Counted from the stretch's first letter, positions 1-7,818 are shown. The stretch: DNA of 18,866 bases from Methanosarcinales archaeon (GCA_025464585.1 JAODGL010000203.1:1-18866), one strand, 5' to 3'. The notes: generated from the letters alone by a model not told the origin. A program made the numbers and translations.

Positions 1-201
1 CATCACTCTTCAATGCTTAATGACATAAAAAGAGGTAAAAAGACCGAGATAGATTTCTTGAACGGCGTTTTTGTAGCTTTGGGTAAAAGGCATAACCTCC
101 CCACTCCGGTAAACGAGACCATTGTCAGGGAGATAAAGTTTCTGGAAGAAGTATATAAATTCAATTCGCAACCGCTAACTAAGGAAAGAGTTATAAAATG
201 A
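1..201 (+). CDS. panE: 2-dehydropantoate 2-reductase, C-terminal fragment (cut by window edge)
   Basis: The frame is open from base 1, reading His-His-Ser-Ser before the first ATG at 13, so this is the end of a longer gene rather than a 62-residue protein. The segment S-S-M-L-N-D-I-K-R-G-K-K-T-E-I-D followed by N-G and, later, a T-P-V-N-E-T motif is the conserved C-terminal helical region of ketopantoate reductase (ApbA/PanE), which reduces 2-dehydropantoate to pantoate with NADPH for coenzyme A synthesis. The NADPH-binding half lies outside the window. The stop codon TGA overlaps the ATG of the next gene as ATGA (198-201), implying translational coupling in one operon. The family call rests on a short stretch but the motif is characteristic. 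Confidence 0.82.
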   Translation, partial: HHSSMLNDIKRGKKTEIDFLNGVFVALGKRHNLPTPVNETIVREIKFLEEVYKFNSQPLTKERVIK

Positions 202-1163
202 AGATAGTTATAACAGGAGGAGCAGGGTTCATAGGCTCAAATCTTGCTGCGGAGTTGTCTCAGGAGAAGGACAGCGAAGTTGTTATCGTGGATGATTTAT
301 CCACGGGAAGAATAGAGAATTTAGAAAAGTTTAACAAGAATATAAACCTTGTTAGAGGCAGTATAACGGATTTAAATTTGCTTGAGGGAATTTTTAAGGA
401 TGTAGATTATGTTTTTCACCAGGCAGCGATTCCTTCTGTACCAAGGAGTATAAAAGACCCGATTGCATCTAATAACGCAAATGTAAACGGAACACTGAAT
501 GTTCTGGTTGCGGCAAGGGACAGTAGCGTAAAAAAAGTGATTTATGCGTCCTCTTCCTCTGTTTATGGCGATACGCCGGAGCTCCCAAAGAGAGAAGATA
601 TGATGCCAAATCCGTTGTCGCCTTATGCGGTGACGAAGTTGCTCGGCGAGTATTATTGCAAAGTCTTTAATGAAGTTTATGGCTTAAAAACGATTTCACT
701 GCGATATTTCAATGTTTACGGACCAGGACAGGACCCCTACTCGGACTATGCGGCGGTTATTCCGAGATTCATAAACAGGATATTGGAAAACAAGCCACCG
801 GTGATTTATGGTGATGGAGAGCAAACAAGGGATTTTACGTTTGTTAAAGATGTAGTGAGAGCGAATATCCTGGCAATGAAAAGTGATGCTAATGGTGTGT
901 ATAACATCGCAAGTGGGAACAGGATAAGCATAAATGAGCTTGCAAAAGTGATAATGAAGCTCTTGGGGCGGAATTTAAAGCCCGTACATGAAGCTCCAAG
1001 AGAAGGGGATATAGGGCATTCTTTAGGTGATATCTCAAAGGCAGCGAGGAATTTGGGCTATGAACCAAGATATAGCCTGGAAGAGGGGCTGAGGGGAACG
1101 ATAAAGTGGTTTAGCAGGTTAGCGGTTCAGAATTTATTTTGGACATCAAATTCAAAATTATAA
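198..1163 (+). CDS. NAD-dependent epimerase/dehydratase, UDP-glucose 4-epimerase-like (extended SDR)
   Basis: An extended short-chain dehydrogenase/reductase that probably epimerises a nucleotide sugar for surface polysaccharide or glycoprotein synthesis. Visible features: N-terminal Rossmann motif GGAGFIG (residues 7-13), acidic residues D32-D33 after the second strand for NAD(H), a serine-rich strand end S118-S121 followed by VYG, the catalytic pair Y143-x3-K147 (YAVTK), the substrate-side motif RYFNVYGPGQDP (169-180) and the RDFTFVKDV motif (211-219) typical of GalE/WbpP-type enzymes. The exact sugar cannot be told from sequence alone. It starts inside the panE stop (ATGA overlap). The family normally ends near residue 308; here about 13 extra residues (SRLAVQNLFWTSNSKL region) are encoded by low-complexity intergenic-like DNA and one arm of an inverted repeat, so the tail is probably an acquired extension. 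Confidence 0.9.
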   Translation: MKIVITGGAGFIGSNLAAELSQEKDSEVVIVDDLSTGRIENLEKFNKNINLVRGSITDLNLLEGIFKDVDYVFHQAAIPSVPRSIKDPIASNNANVNGTLNVLVAARDSSVKKVIYASSSSVYGDTPELPKREDMMPNPLSPYAVTKLLGEYYCKVFNEVYGLKTISLRYFNVYGPGQDPYSDYAAVIPRFINRILENKPPVIYGDGEQTRDFTFVKDVVRANILAMKSDANGVYNIASGNRISINELAKVIMKLLGRNLKPVHEAPREGDIGHSLGDISKAARNLGYEPRYSLEEGLRGTIKWFSRLAVQNLFWTSNSKL

Positions 1164-1255
1164 ACTCATTTGGATTTTTCCAGTATCGAACTTTTTGTTT
1201 CCGTTTATGGTTTAGTCTTTCGGTTATCTAAACTGTGCTGAACCGCTAAACCGCT
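1113..1255. repeat. imperfect 18-bp inverted repeat flanking a low-complexity convergent junction
   Basis: The arm at 1113-1130 (ending agcggttcag) is matched in inverted orientation at 1238-1255 (beginning ctgaaccgct) at 16 of 18 positions, 10 of them contiguous. Between the arms lie A/T-rich word-like sequence (1131-1165) and a small stem gtttag/ctaaac at 1210-1215 and 1228-1233. The region spans the end of the epimerase gene and the gap before argC, which is read from the other strand, so the structure could act as a bidirectional transcription stop. It could also be a tiny non-autonomous element, but no target-site duplication is visible. Confidence 0.45.
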
Positions 1256-1259
1256 TGAG

Positions 1260-2291
1260 TCACGGAACCAACCCCGGGAACCACAGCCCTTCTCCTTCGT
1301 TCAGTCCAAACATCACATTCATATTCTGTATCGCTTGACCGGAGCCACCTTTAACAAGGTTGTCAATTGCAGAAATCACCACTATCCGGTTACTTTTCTC
1401 TTCTCTTTCGAACCAAATATCGCAAAAGTTAGTGCCCCTCACGGCGCTCAAAGATGGTATTCCTTTCCTGAGCCTTATAAATCTTTTACCCTCGTAAAAC
1501 TGCTTGTATATTCTTTCGATTTCATTATTTTGAGGCTCTGCTCCATCTGCTAAGAAGACATGTGCAGTGGTGAGTATCCCCCTTATAGCAGGAATGACAT
1601 GGGGTGTGAAACTCACTTTTTCGCCTAACTCCATCCGCATCTCTGCAACGTGCCTGTGCATAGTTACCTGATAAGGTATGATATTCTCAGCGAGATTAGG
1701 GAAATGAGATGTTTCAGAGGGTTCTACTCCTGCACCTGAAATGCCGGATTTCGCATCGAATATCACCTGGCTTACCATTGTGGCGCTCTGCCCCACGACC
1801 CCTTTCACCAGAGGTGCAACTGCAAGTATTGCGCCTGTGGGATAGCATCCCGGATTCGCCACTAAATCAGCATCTGCTACCTCGGGATGCAATTCAGTCA
1901 GCCCATATACCGACTTTCTTCTCTCTTTATCCTTATCTTTATGTTCTCGCTTGTATATCCTTTCGTATTCTTCTTTCTTCAGTCGGTAGTCTGCGCTCAA
2001 GTCTATTACTCTCGTTCCTTTTGCCATTAACCCCGGCACGTAGTCCATTGCACTGCCATGAGGAACCGCAACAAATACAATGTCGCTTCTATCTGCGATT
2101 TCTTTTGTATCTACATCTTCGTATTCGAGCTCGATGAAAGGCTCAAGATGAGGATTCACATCGCTTATTGGCTTCCCTTTGTATCTTCTCGACGTTACAA
2201 CTGATATTTCTACCTCGGGATGCATCAAAAGCAGTCTGATTAATTCAAGACCTGTGTATCCCGCTCCGCCTATTATGCCCGCTTTTATCAT
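1260..2291 (-). CDS. argC: N-acetyl-gamma-glutamyl-phosphate reductase
   Basis: Third step of arginine synthesis: NADPH-dependent reduction of N-acetyl-glutamyl phosphate (or its LysW-linked counterpart in some archaea) to the semialdehyde. With the ATG at 2291 the protein has 343 residues, normal for ArgC, and begins with the dinucleotide-binding motif GGAGYTG (8-14). The catalytic cysteine is C149 in ANPGCYPTG; further family motifs are VAVPHGSA (75-82), KSGISGAG (181-188), the HVIPAIRGI histidine (H231) and the C-terminal NLVKGGSGQA (311-320). An in-frame ATG at 2390 would add 33 residues unlike any ArgC and overlap nrdJ, so I prefer 2291. No clear Shine-Dalgarno is visible. It follows nrdJ by 77 bases on the same strand; no other arginine genes are present. 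Confidence 0.95.
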   Translation of the reverse strand: MIKAGIIGGAGYTGLELIRLLLMHPEVEISVVTSRRYKGKPISDVNPHLEPFIELEYEDVDTKEIADRSDIVFVAVPHGSAMDYVPGLMAKGTRVIDLSADYRLKKEEYERIYKREHKDKDKERRKSVYGLTELHPEVADADLVANPGCYPTGAILAVAPLVKGVVGQSATMVSQVIFDAKSGISGAGVEPSETSHFPNLAENIIPYQVTMHRHVAEMRMELGEKVSFTPHVIPAIRGILTTAHVFLADGAEPQNNEIERIYKQFYEGKRFIRLRKGIPSLSAVRGTNFCDIWFEREEKSNRIVVISAIDNLVKGGSGQAIQNMNVMFGLNEGEGLWFPGLVP

Positions 2292-2368
2292 TTGATTAGC
2301 AGCCTGTTTATTTACAAAGCTATTTGATAATAAAAATAGGATATTTACCATATCGCTCAAGAAAACCT

Positions 2369-5300
2369 TCACACCGAGCATATCCGGCACTCGCCCGTGT
2401 ATTCCGAATCAGCGCATACATACTCCTCAAGCATGAGCTTCGGAATATCCAGCAACAGAACCTGCTCTTTACTTCCATACCGATAAATGGTAATACCCTT
2501 GCACTTGAGTTTGTAAGCCAATAAAAACACTTTCTTTACCTCCGCCCAGGTAGCATCACCCGGTAGATTCACTGTTTTCGAGACCGCATTGTCAGTATAT
2601 TTCTGAAATGCCGCTTGCATTCGCACATGCCATTCCGGCGAGATGTCAAGTGCGGTAACAAATATCCTTTTTACATCCCCTGGAATACCATCAATATCCT
2701 GTATCGAGCCGCATTTTGCAATCCCGGTTATCAATTCTTTGCTATAAAAACCCCTTTCCCTCGCTATCTCTTCAAACAGCTTGTTTATCTCCAGCATCCC
2801 GCCCATTACGTTCCGAACAAAAGCAACTGCGAATATAGGCTCTATCCCGCTGGAACACCCCGCAATTATGCTTATTGTTCCAGTTGGTGCGATGGTGGTT
2901 ACCGTGGCATTTCGCATCGCCTCGTATTTAGAGTTCCAAACGCTGAGTTCGAAGTTAGGAAAAGACCCCCTTTCAACCCCAAGCTCTGTTGAACTCTGCC
3001 GTGCTTCATTTGTAATGAATTGCATCAGCTTTTCGCCCAGCGAGAGCGCATCCTTTGAATCATACGCTATTCCCAACTTGATTAACAGTTCTGCGAATCC
3101 CATTATTCCAAGCCCTATCTTCCTGTTCGCTATTGTCATCTGCTCTATCTCCGGCAGTGGATACCTGTTCACATCTATGACTCCGTCTAAAAATCGTACA
3201 GAAGTCCAAATTACTTCTCTAAGCCTTTCCCAGTCTATCTCACCGTCACCACTCTTGACACATTTTGACACGTTGATTGAGCCTAAATTGCAAGATTCGT
3301 AGGGCAAGAGTGGTTGCTCGCCGCAGTTATGCACAACAAAACCGTTGGCATCAAAAGCATTTATTCCCGGAATTTGAACATCATAAACCTTTTCTATACC
3401 ATCCGGAACTACTTCCTTTACGGATGCTACAAATCGTTCTCGATTCATTTTCCTCTTATAATTCCTTATAGCATTTTCAAGTTTTTCCATTTTCTCTGCA
3501 TCATCAAATCCAACTTGTTCAGCGAAATACAATATGTTATCGTTAGAGATTACCAGTTCATGCTGGGGTTTTGTAATATATTCCCTGACTCCTCCTTTTC
3601 CATCGGGCAGTTTCACTTTCCTTTCTCCTCTCCTATCCGTGTAAACCTTCGTGAATATCCCAAATCGTAAAAACATACGCTGAACTGCCTTAAGAATCTC
3701 AATGTCGCTCTGAGCAAGCCTTATGCTAACACCTTTTGATTGATTTCCTTGAACTGAACCATCTGCATCAAATAGCCCCCTTAGCAGACCTTTGCAGAAA
3801 TCTAATGATGATTTCTCTATTTTCTCGGTTATCCTCTTCCTATCCGGATTTAAACCGAGTTCTTGTGCTAACCCCTTTAGATATCCCATTGAGAGACGGT
3901 GCTCTTTTTTAATTGTTCCATCTCCTAAAAGCAAACCAATTAAATAGCCCTCACCTTCCGTGTATTTACCCTTAACGCTCCAATTACCAAAATCGCGGTG
4001 ATTATTGATGATGATCTTATCGCCCGGCTTTAAATCCCCTGCATTGCTCCATTGCGCCTCGACTTTATACCTTGTCATTCTCTCCACTTTCATAACAGGA
4101 TGGTCCGCTGTCAGACGCAACTTAAATCCTTCTACTGTCTTTAATCTGTAAACTGGTCTCACCCCGGTTTCAAAGAATCCGGCTTCTGAACTTTCCCATT
4201 CCTCGCCATTTACAACCGCAACAAACTTCTTGCCCATTAATTCCTCAACCTGTCTTGGGCCCTCCGCAGTCATTACCCACGTATCAGCAGTTACGCACGG
4301 ATTCGTCGCCTCTATCCTTCCAACCGCAGAAATGGGATTATGCCTGTTGATTTCGTCCAGGAAAATAATGCCGGGGTCTCCTGTCCTCCATGCGTAGGTT
4401 ACAACTTCGTTAAAAACGTCACGTGCTTTTATTCTCTTCACCTCTTCCCCTGTCCTCGGATTTATGAGTCCATATTCTTCATTTCTCTCCACTGCATGCA
4501 TGAACTCATCGGTAACCGCAACGGAGATATTGAAATTGGCAAATTCTCCTCGGGCTTTCGCTCTTATGAATTCCAGAATGTCTGGATGTTCGACGTTCAA
4601 TATGCCCATGTTCGCGCCTCTTCTTTTGCCTCCTTGCTTGATTACATCCGTAGCTACGTCAAAAACACGCATGAACGAGACGGGACCTGAGGCAATTCCA
4701 CCCGTTGATCTCACCACATCTCCCTTTGGTCTCAGCCGGGAGAAAGAGAAACCTGTTCCACCTCCACTCTGGTGAATCTTTGCCATGTTCTTAACAGCCC
4801 CAAATATACCTTCTATCGAGTCCTCAACAGGTAAAACGAAGCACGCAGCGAGCTGCCCGAGCTCAGTTCCCGCATTCATCAGCGTAGGGCTATTTGGCAG
4901 AAATTCTAAATTACGCATTAGCAGGTAAAATCTGCGTTCAATTTCCTTTACCTCGTCCTTACTTTTACCATAATTCAGTTCTGCCCGTGCTATTGCCCTT
5001 GCCACACGCTTAAGCATTTGACCTGGTGTCTCGATAACTTCCCCCTGTTCGTTCTTCAGTAAGTATCTTCTTTTCAATACCTCTACGGCATTCAATGAAA
5101 GCTTTAAATCATCCTTAACCCCTATAAACCTTTTTAAACCGCGAATATCCGCACGCTGCTGGCGATATAAGATATATGCTTTTGCAACTTCGCTAAACCC
5201 CGCTGCGATCAACACGTGCTCAACTACATCCTGTACATCTTCAACCGAGGGGATTCTGGCTTTTGCTGCAAATGACCTTTCAAGCTCAATCACCACCTTT

Positions 5301-5440
5301 TCCGTTAGCTCTTCCGCAAGCTCTTCTCCCGCCATATCAACGCTAAGCAGCGCTTTGTAAATGGCGTTTGTGATCTTACCCTGCTCAAATTTTACTATTC
5401 GACCATCCCTTTTGCGTATTTTGGAAACTGTTGTTTTCAT
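2369..5440 (-). CDS. nrdJ: adenosylcobalamin-dependent (class II) ribonucleoside-diphosphate reductase, with intein
   Basis: Makes deoxyribonucleotides from ribonucleotides using a B12-generated thiyl radical. The precursor is 1023 residues; removing the 324-residue intein (382-705) leaves a 699-residue enzyme. Domains: ATP-cone allosteric domain (about 4-98), N-terminal reductase domain, then the alpha/beta barrel. Motifs: FLPNSPTLMNAG (180-191), first redox cysteine C200, HQSGGGTGFSFSRLRPKG (223-240), the active-site N380-P381/C706-G-E708 motif split by the intein, second redox cysteine C717 (YESCNLGSIN), and the phosphate-binding PTGTISIIAGCSSGIEP (852-868). The C-terminus has C1009 and C1018-x2-C1021, probably the thiol shuttle. 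These are class II (NrdJ, TIGR02504-like) features. It starts 16 bases after the histidine kinase stop, so it is probably cotranscribed with that two-component pair. Confidence 0.96.
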   Translation of the reverse strand: MKTTVSKIRKRDGRIVKFEQGKITNAIYKALLSVDMAGEELAEELTEKVVIELERSFAAKARIPSVEDVQDVVEHVLIAAGFSEVAKAYILYRQQRADIRGLKRFIGVKDDLKLSLNAVEVLKRRYLLKNEQGEVIETPGQMLKRVARAIARAELNYGKSKDEVKEIERRFYLLMRNLEFLPNSPTLMNAGTELGQLAACFVLPVEDSIEGIFGAVKNMAKIHQSGGGTGFSFSRLRPKGDVVRSTGGIASGPVSFMRVFDVATDVIKQGGKRRGANMGILNVEHPDILEFIRAKARGEFANFNISVAVTDEFMHAVERNEEYGLINPRTGEEVKRIKARDVFNEVVTYAWRTGDPGIIFLDEINRHNPISAVGRIEATNPCVTADTWVMTAEGPRQVEELMGKKFVAVVNGEEWESSEAGFFETGVRPVYRLKTVEGFKLRLTADHPVMKVERMTRYKVEAQWSNAGDLKPGDKIIINNHRDFGNWSVKGKYTEGEGYLIGLLLGDGTIKKEHRLSMGYLKGLAQELGLNPDRKRITEKIEKSSLDFCKGLLRGLFDADGSVQGNQSKGVSIRLAQSDIEILKAVQRMFLRFGIFTKVYTDRRGERKVKLPDGKGGVREYITKPQHELVISNDNILYFAEQVGFDDAEKMEKLENAIRNYKRKMNRERFVASVKEVVPDGIEKVYDVQIPGINAFDANGFVVHNCGEQPLLPYESCNLGSINVSKCVKSGDGEIDWERLREVIWTSVRFLDGVIDVNRYPLPEIEQMTIANRKIGLGIMGFAELLIKLGIAYDSKDALSLGEKLMQFITNEARQSSTELGVERGSFPNFELSVWNSKYEAMRNATVTTIAPTGTISIIAGCSSGIEPIFAVAFVRNVMGGMLEINKLFEEIARERGFYSKELITGIAKCGSIQDIDGIPGDVKRIFVTALDISPEWHVRMQAAFQKYTDNAVSKTVNLPGDATWAEVKKVFLLAYKLKCKGITIYRYGSKEQVLLLDIPKLMLEEYVCADSEYTGECRICSV
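3326..4297 (-). mobile_element. intein (LAGLIDADG type) within NrdJ
   Basis: A 324-residue protein-splicing element, precursor residues C382-N705. Block A starts with nucleophile Cys (CVTADTWVMT); block B has T444-A-D-H447; block F/G is VYDVQIPGINAFDANGFVVHN-like ending in H704-N705, followed by C706 as the +1 nucleophile. All residues needed for class 1 splicing are present, so splicing is expected. Two dodecapeptide motifs are seen: LIGLLLGDGT (500-509) and LLRGLFDADGSV (552-563). They are only about 50 residues apart, short for a two-motif homing endonuclease, so the first endonuclease half appears deleted. Insertion is at NP^CGEQ, the conserved reductase active site. Splice boundaries were assigned from host-family sequence on both sides. 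Confidence 0.95.
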
Positions 5441-5456
5441 CGTTCTGAGTCCCGGT

Positions 5457-7358
5457 TCAGCCTATATAAGGGACTTCTTTCTCAGTAATTTTCTGGTTTA
5501 TGGGTATAGAAAAATAGAATGTCGAACCTTTCCCCAACTCGCTTTCCACCCATATCTTACCACTATGCGCTTGTATGATTCCCTTAGCGATAGCTAATCC
5601 TAAACCTGTTCCCCCATGTTCCCTGCCCATAGAACTGTCAATCTGAGAGAATGGTTTGAACAATTTCTCTTTGTCCGTTTTTGAAATCCCAATACCAGCG
5701 TCTGTTACACAAAACAGAACATCTTCCCCAACTTGCTTGGTTTCGACTACCACATCAGCGGATTTATCCGAAAATTTAATCGCGTTGTTTAATAAATTAC
5801 CTATTGCCTGCCTTAATCTTTCGGCATCTCCAGTGATAGCCGGCAATTCGGCTAATCTCGCTCTTATCTTAAGATTTTTTTTCTTTGCAAAAGGCTCCTG
5901 CATTTTTATTGCCTCCTTTACAGTCTCATTGAGACTCATAGGCTCGAAATACATCTTGATTCTCCCTGCTTCTATTCTTGAAATATCCAGGATGTCGTTA
6001 ATCAATTTATCCAATCTCGTAAGATTTCTGAGAATGACTTCTATGCTATCCTCTTGTTTCTCGTTCAGTCTTCCCATATAGCCCTCCCGCAGCATTTGTA
6101 GCTGCGCTTGCATGGGTGTCAGAGGTGTTCTCAATTCATGCGATGTTAGAGACAGGAAATCCGATTTCATCCTTGTTACCTCCTCTAAATCCACCACTTT
6201 TAACTCCAGTTCGCGGTTGAGCTTTCGAATCTCCTCCTCTGCTCTTTTCCGTTCCGTGATGTCTCGAAATATTGTTAATTTCGATACCGTTCCATCAACA
6301 TTCTTCAAAGGAGTCTCAATGAGGTCATAAGTTTTATTCATCCCGCGAGAGTACCATTCCCATCTCTCTGTCTTTCCCTTTATCACCTCCTGGAGTTTGC
6401 ACAGTGGACAGGGCTCCTCGCGATTATGAAACACTTTATAGCAAATATCCCCCACCCGGTCTCCAAACTCGCGACGTAAAACCTTGTTCATAAACTCTAC
6501 TTTGTAGTCCTCTGAAATGACATACACGCCATCAACCATGCTTTCAAAAATCAAATTCAGGTTGTCCCGCTCTGCTTTTATCCTCGCTTCCAGCTCCACT
6601 ACTTTTGTTATATCTCTGCTCACACGTACAGTGCCAATCGGCACACCTTTTTTGTCTTTTAGCACTGCTGCCGACATGCTGATATGAATAGGCTTCCCAT
6701 CTTTCCTCAACACGATTGTCCGATAGTCTGTAATCTCTCCTTCCTTCTGCACCAGTTCCATTATCCTGTCCGGCTCTTCAGGGTCTGCGAAGAATTTCTT
6801 GTTGGACGTTCCTACCACCTCATCCGCGCGATAACCCATGATTCCCTCTGCACCCTTATTCCAGTCCCGCACAATCCCTTTCATGTCCACCACAGTAATC
6901 GTGTCCGCAGAACTCGCAATAATGTTATTCAAATAATCTCGTGTTTCTTTCAATTTTCCCTCGCTCCTTCTTACCTCCTCTACTCTTCTTTTCTCCTCCT
7001 GCAACAGAGATTTAGCGTGTTCCCTGCTCACAAATCCGACAAAATAAGCGACAGCAAGAAAAACAAGCGCTCTTTGTACAGCCCCCAGAACTGCGATACT
7101 AAAGCCGAAGTCCGGGTAGGTGAAAGTCGTGAGAACATGAACCACACCGAGGAATATTGCAACATAAAGAGCCCTGATATGATACCATACCCCAGCCAGA
7201 ATAATGGGAATATAGAAAAAATGTGTGTACACAATTTCTTTACCTATGATGAAAGTGACATAAACATCTAAAAAGACACAAGCTAAGATTGCGATAAGCA
7301 GAATAAGAGATTTCATCTTTTCACGGGGTATGCCAGCAAAGAGGTGTCTGTTTTCCAT
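5457..7358 (-). CDS. membrane-anchored PAS-PAS sensor histidine kinase
   Basis: Sensor kinase of 633 residues from the ATG at 7358; a GTG at 7361 is possible, but AGG lies 5 bases before the ATG and only 2 before the GTG. Four hydrophobic helices (about 16-37, 43-59, 63-79, 87-109) form an N-terminal membrane module, followed by a linker, PAS1 (about 139-254) and PAS2 (about 261-374). PAS2 contains C306-x4-H311-x5-C317-x2-C320, suggestive of metal or redox binding. The kinase core has the H-box SHELRTP with phospho-acceptor H407, an N-box GNLLNNAIKF, G1 box DAGIGIS (D553) and G2 box GGTGLGL (582-588). The upstream response regulator gene ends 7 bases before this start, making that protein the likely partner. 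nrdJ follows 16 bases downstream. The signal sensed is unknown. Confidence 0.93.
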   Translation of the reverse strand: MENRHLFAGIPREKMKSLILLIAILACVFLDVYVTFIIGKEIVYTHFFYIPIILAGVWYHIRALYVAIFLGVVHVLTTFTYPDFGFSIAVLGAVQRALVFLAVAYFVGFVSREHAKSLLQEEKRRVEEVRRSEGKLKETRDYLNNIIASSADTITVVDMKGIVRDWNKGAEGIMGYRADEVVGTSNKKFFADPEEPDRIMELVQKEGEITDYRTIVLRKDGKPIHISMSAAVLKDKKGVPIGTVRVSRDITKVVELEARIKAERDNLNLIFESMVDGVYVISEDYKVEFMNKVLRREFGDRVGDICYKVFHNREEPCPLCKLQEVIKGKTERWEWYSRGMNKTYDLIETPLKNVDGTVSKLTIFRDITERKRAEEEIRKLNRELELKVVDLEEVTRMKSDFLSLTSHELRTPLTPMQAQLQMLREGYMGRLNEKQEDSIEVILRNLTRLDKLINDILDISRIEAGRIKMYFEPMSLNETVKEAIKMQEPFAKKKNLKIRARLAELPAITGDAERLRQAIGNLLNNAIKFSDKSADVVVETKQVGEDVLFCVTDAGIGISKTDKEKLFKPFSQIDSSMGREHGGTGLGLAIAKGIIQAHSGKIWVESELGKGSTFYFSIPINQKITEKEVPYIG

Positions 7359-7365
7359 CACAACC

Positions 7366-7746
7366 TTACTCTTTTATGCGTTTCTTGATAGAATCAAGCA
7401 GCTCTCTCACGGTAAACGGCTTTCCAATGAAATCTACAACCTGTTTAAAAGCAAGCAAATCCTCTTCCTCTGCTTCCAGCACATGAACCGCAGTCAGAAA
7501 AATAATTTTTATCCCCGCGTATCTACTGTCTTTCTCTATCTCCCTCAATATTTCCTTGGAAGTCAAGCCGGGCATCATTATATCCAGCAGAAGAACATCA
7601 GGGATTTCTTCCTTTAATTTCTCCAGGCACTCATGCCCATCCTTTGCTTTGATTGTTCTATAATTATTGGCTTCCAGGATTTGCCCAACTGAGAGCAAAA
7701 CGTCGGGTTCGTCATCCACAATCATAATCGTTTTTTTTTCACCCAT
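7366..7746 (-). CDS. single-domain response regulator (REC only)
   Basis: A 126-residue CheY-like receiver with no output domain. Acidic pocket D11-D12, phospho-acceptor D55 (LLLDIMMPG), the switch threonine T85 (FLTA) and K109 (GKPF) are all in place, so phosphotransfer chemistry should be intact. It lies directly upstream of the histidine kinase gene and probably takes phosphate from it. Without a DNA-binding domain it must act by protein contact or relay; possible partners in this window are the HTH-PAS-GAF-PAS protein and the orphan CheA, but this is inference. The start ATG at 7746 is preceded by an A-rich leader with no Shine-Dalgarno but has a TATA-like box about 29 bases upstream, fitting a leaderless or nearly leaderless transcript. 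Confidence 0.93.
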   Translation of the reverse strand: MGEKKTIMIVDDEPDVLLSVGQILEANNYRTIKAKDGHECLEKLKEEIPDVLLLDIMMPGLTSKEILREIEKDSRYAGIKIIFLTAVHVLEAEEEDLLAFKQVVDFIGKPFTVRELLDSIKKRIKE

Positions 7747-7770
7747 TATTTTTTATCTTTGTATCTTTCC

Positions 7771-7778
7771 CATTTAAA
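7771..7778 (-). promoter_or_regulatory. candidate TATA box for the response regulator operon
   Basis: On the - strand this reads TTTAAATG, centred about 29 bases before the ATG at 7746, the spacing expected for an archaeal leaderless promoter. It is directly preceded by a palindrome (7780-7797). It would drive the response regulator, histidine kinase, nrdJ and perhaps argC. The call rests on spacing and A/T content only. Confidence 0.45.
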
Positions 7779-7779
7779 C

Positions 7780-7797
7780 TTTATCCCGCAGGATAAA
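7780..7797 (-). terminator. 7-bp stem hairpin between the HTH-PAS gene and the response regulator gene
   Basis: A perfect inverted repeat tttatcc-(4 nt)-ggataaa. It begins 21 bases after the stop of the HTH-PAS-GAF-PAS gene, so it may be its terminator, but it also abuts the upstream edge of the candidate TATA box for the next gene, where an operator would cover the BRE. Either role is possible. Confidence 0.4.
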
Positions 7798-7818
7798 ATC
7801 GGAGATTTCTTCTGTTTT

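Noticed and set aside
1113..1255. Miniature inverted-repeat transposable element
   Set aside because: Arms are imperfect, no target-site duplication is visible at either side, and no second copy or transposase exists in the window; kept only as an inverted repeat.
2292..2390. Upstream in-frame extension of argC to an ATG at 2390
   Set aside because: The 33 extra residues do not resemble ArgC, would overlap the end of nrdJ, and the family starts at the M-I-K-A-G-I-I-G-G motif (ATG at 2291).
2781..3302. Long + strand open frame opposite nrdJ (also 4340-4690, 5656-6081, 6684-7271)
   Set aside because: Each lies wholly inside a well-supported gene on the other strand and its translation has no recognisable motif; it is a shadow frame.
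7359..7361. GTG start for the histidine kinase
   Set aside because: AGG in taagg is only 2 bases before the GTG but 5 before the ATG at 7358, so the ATG is more likely; the difference is one residue.
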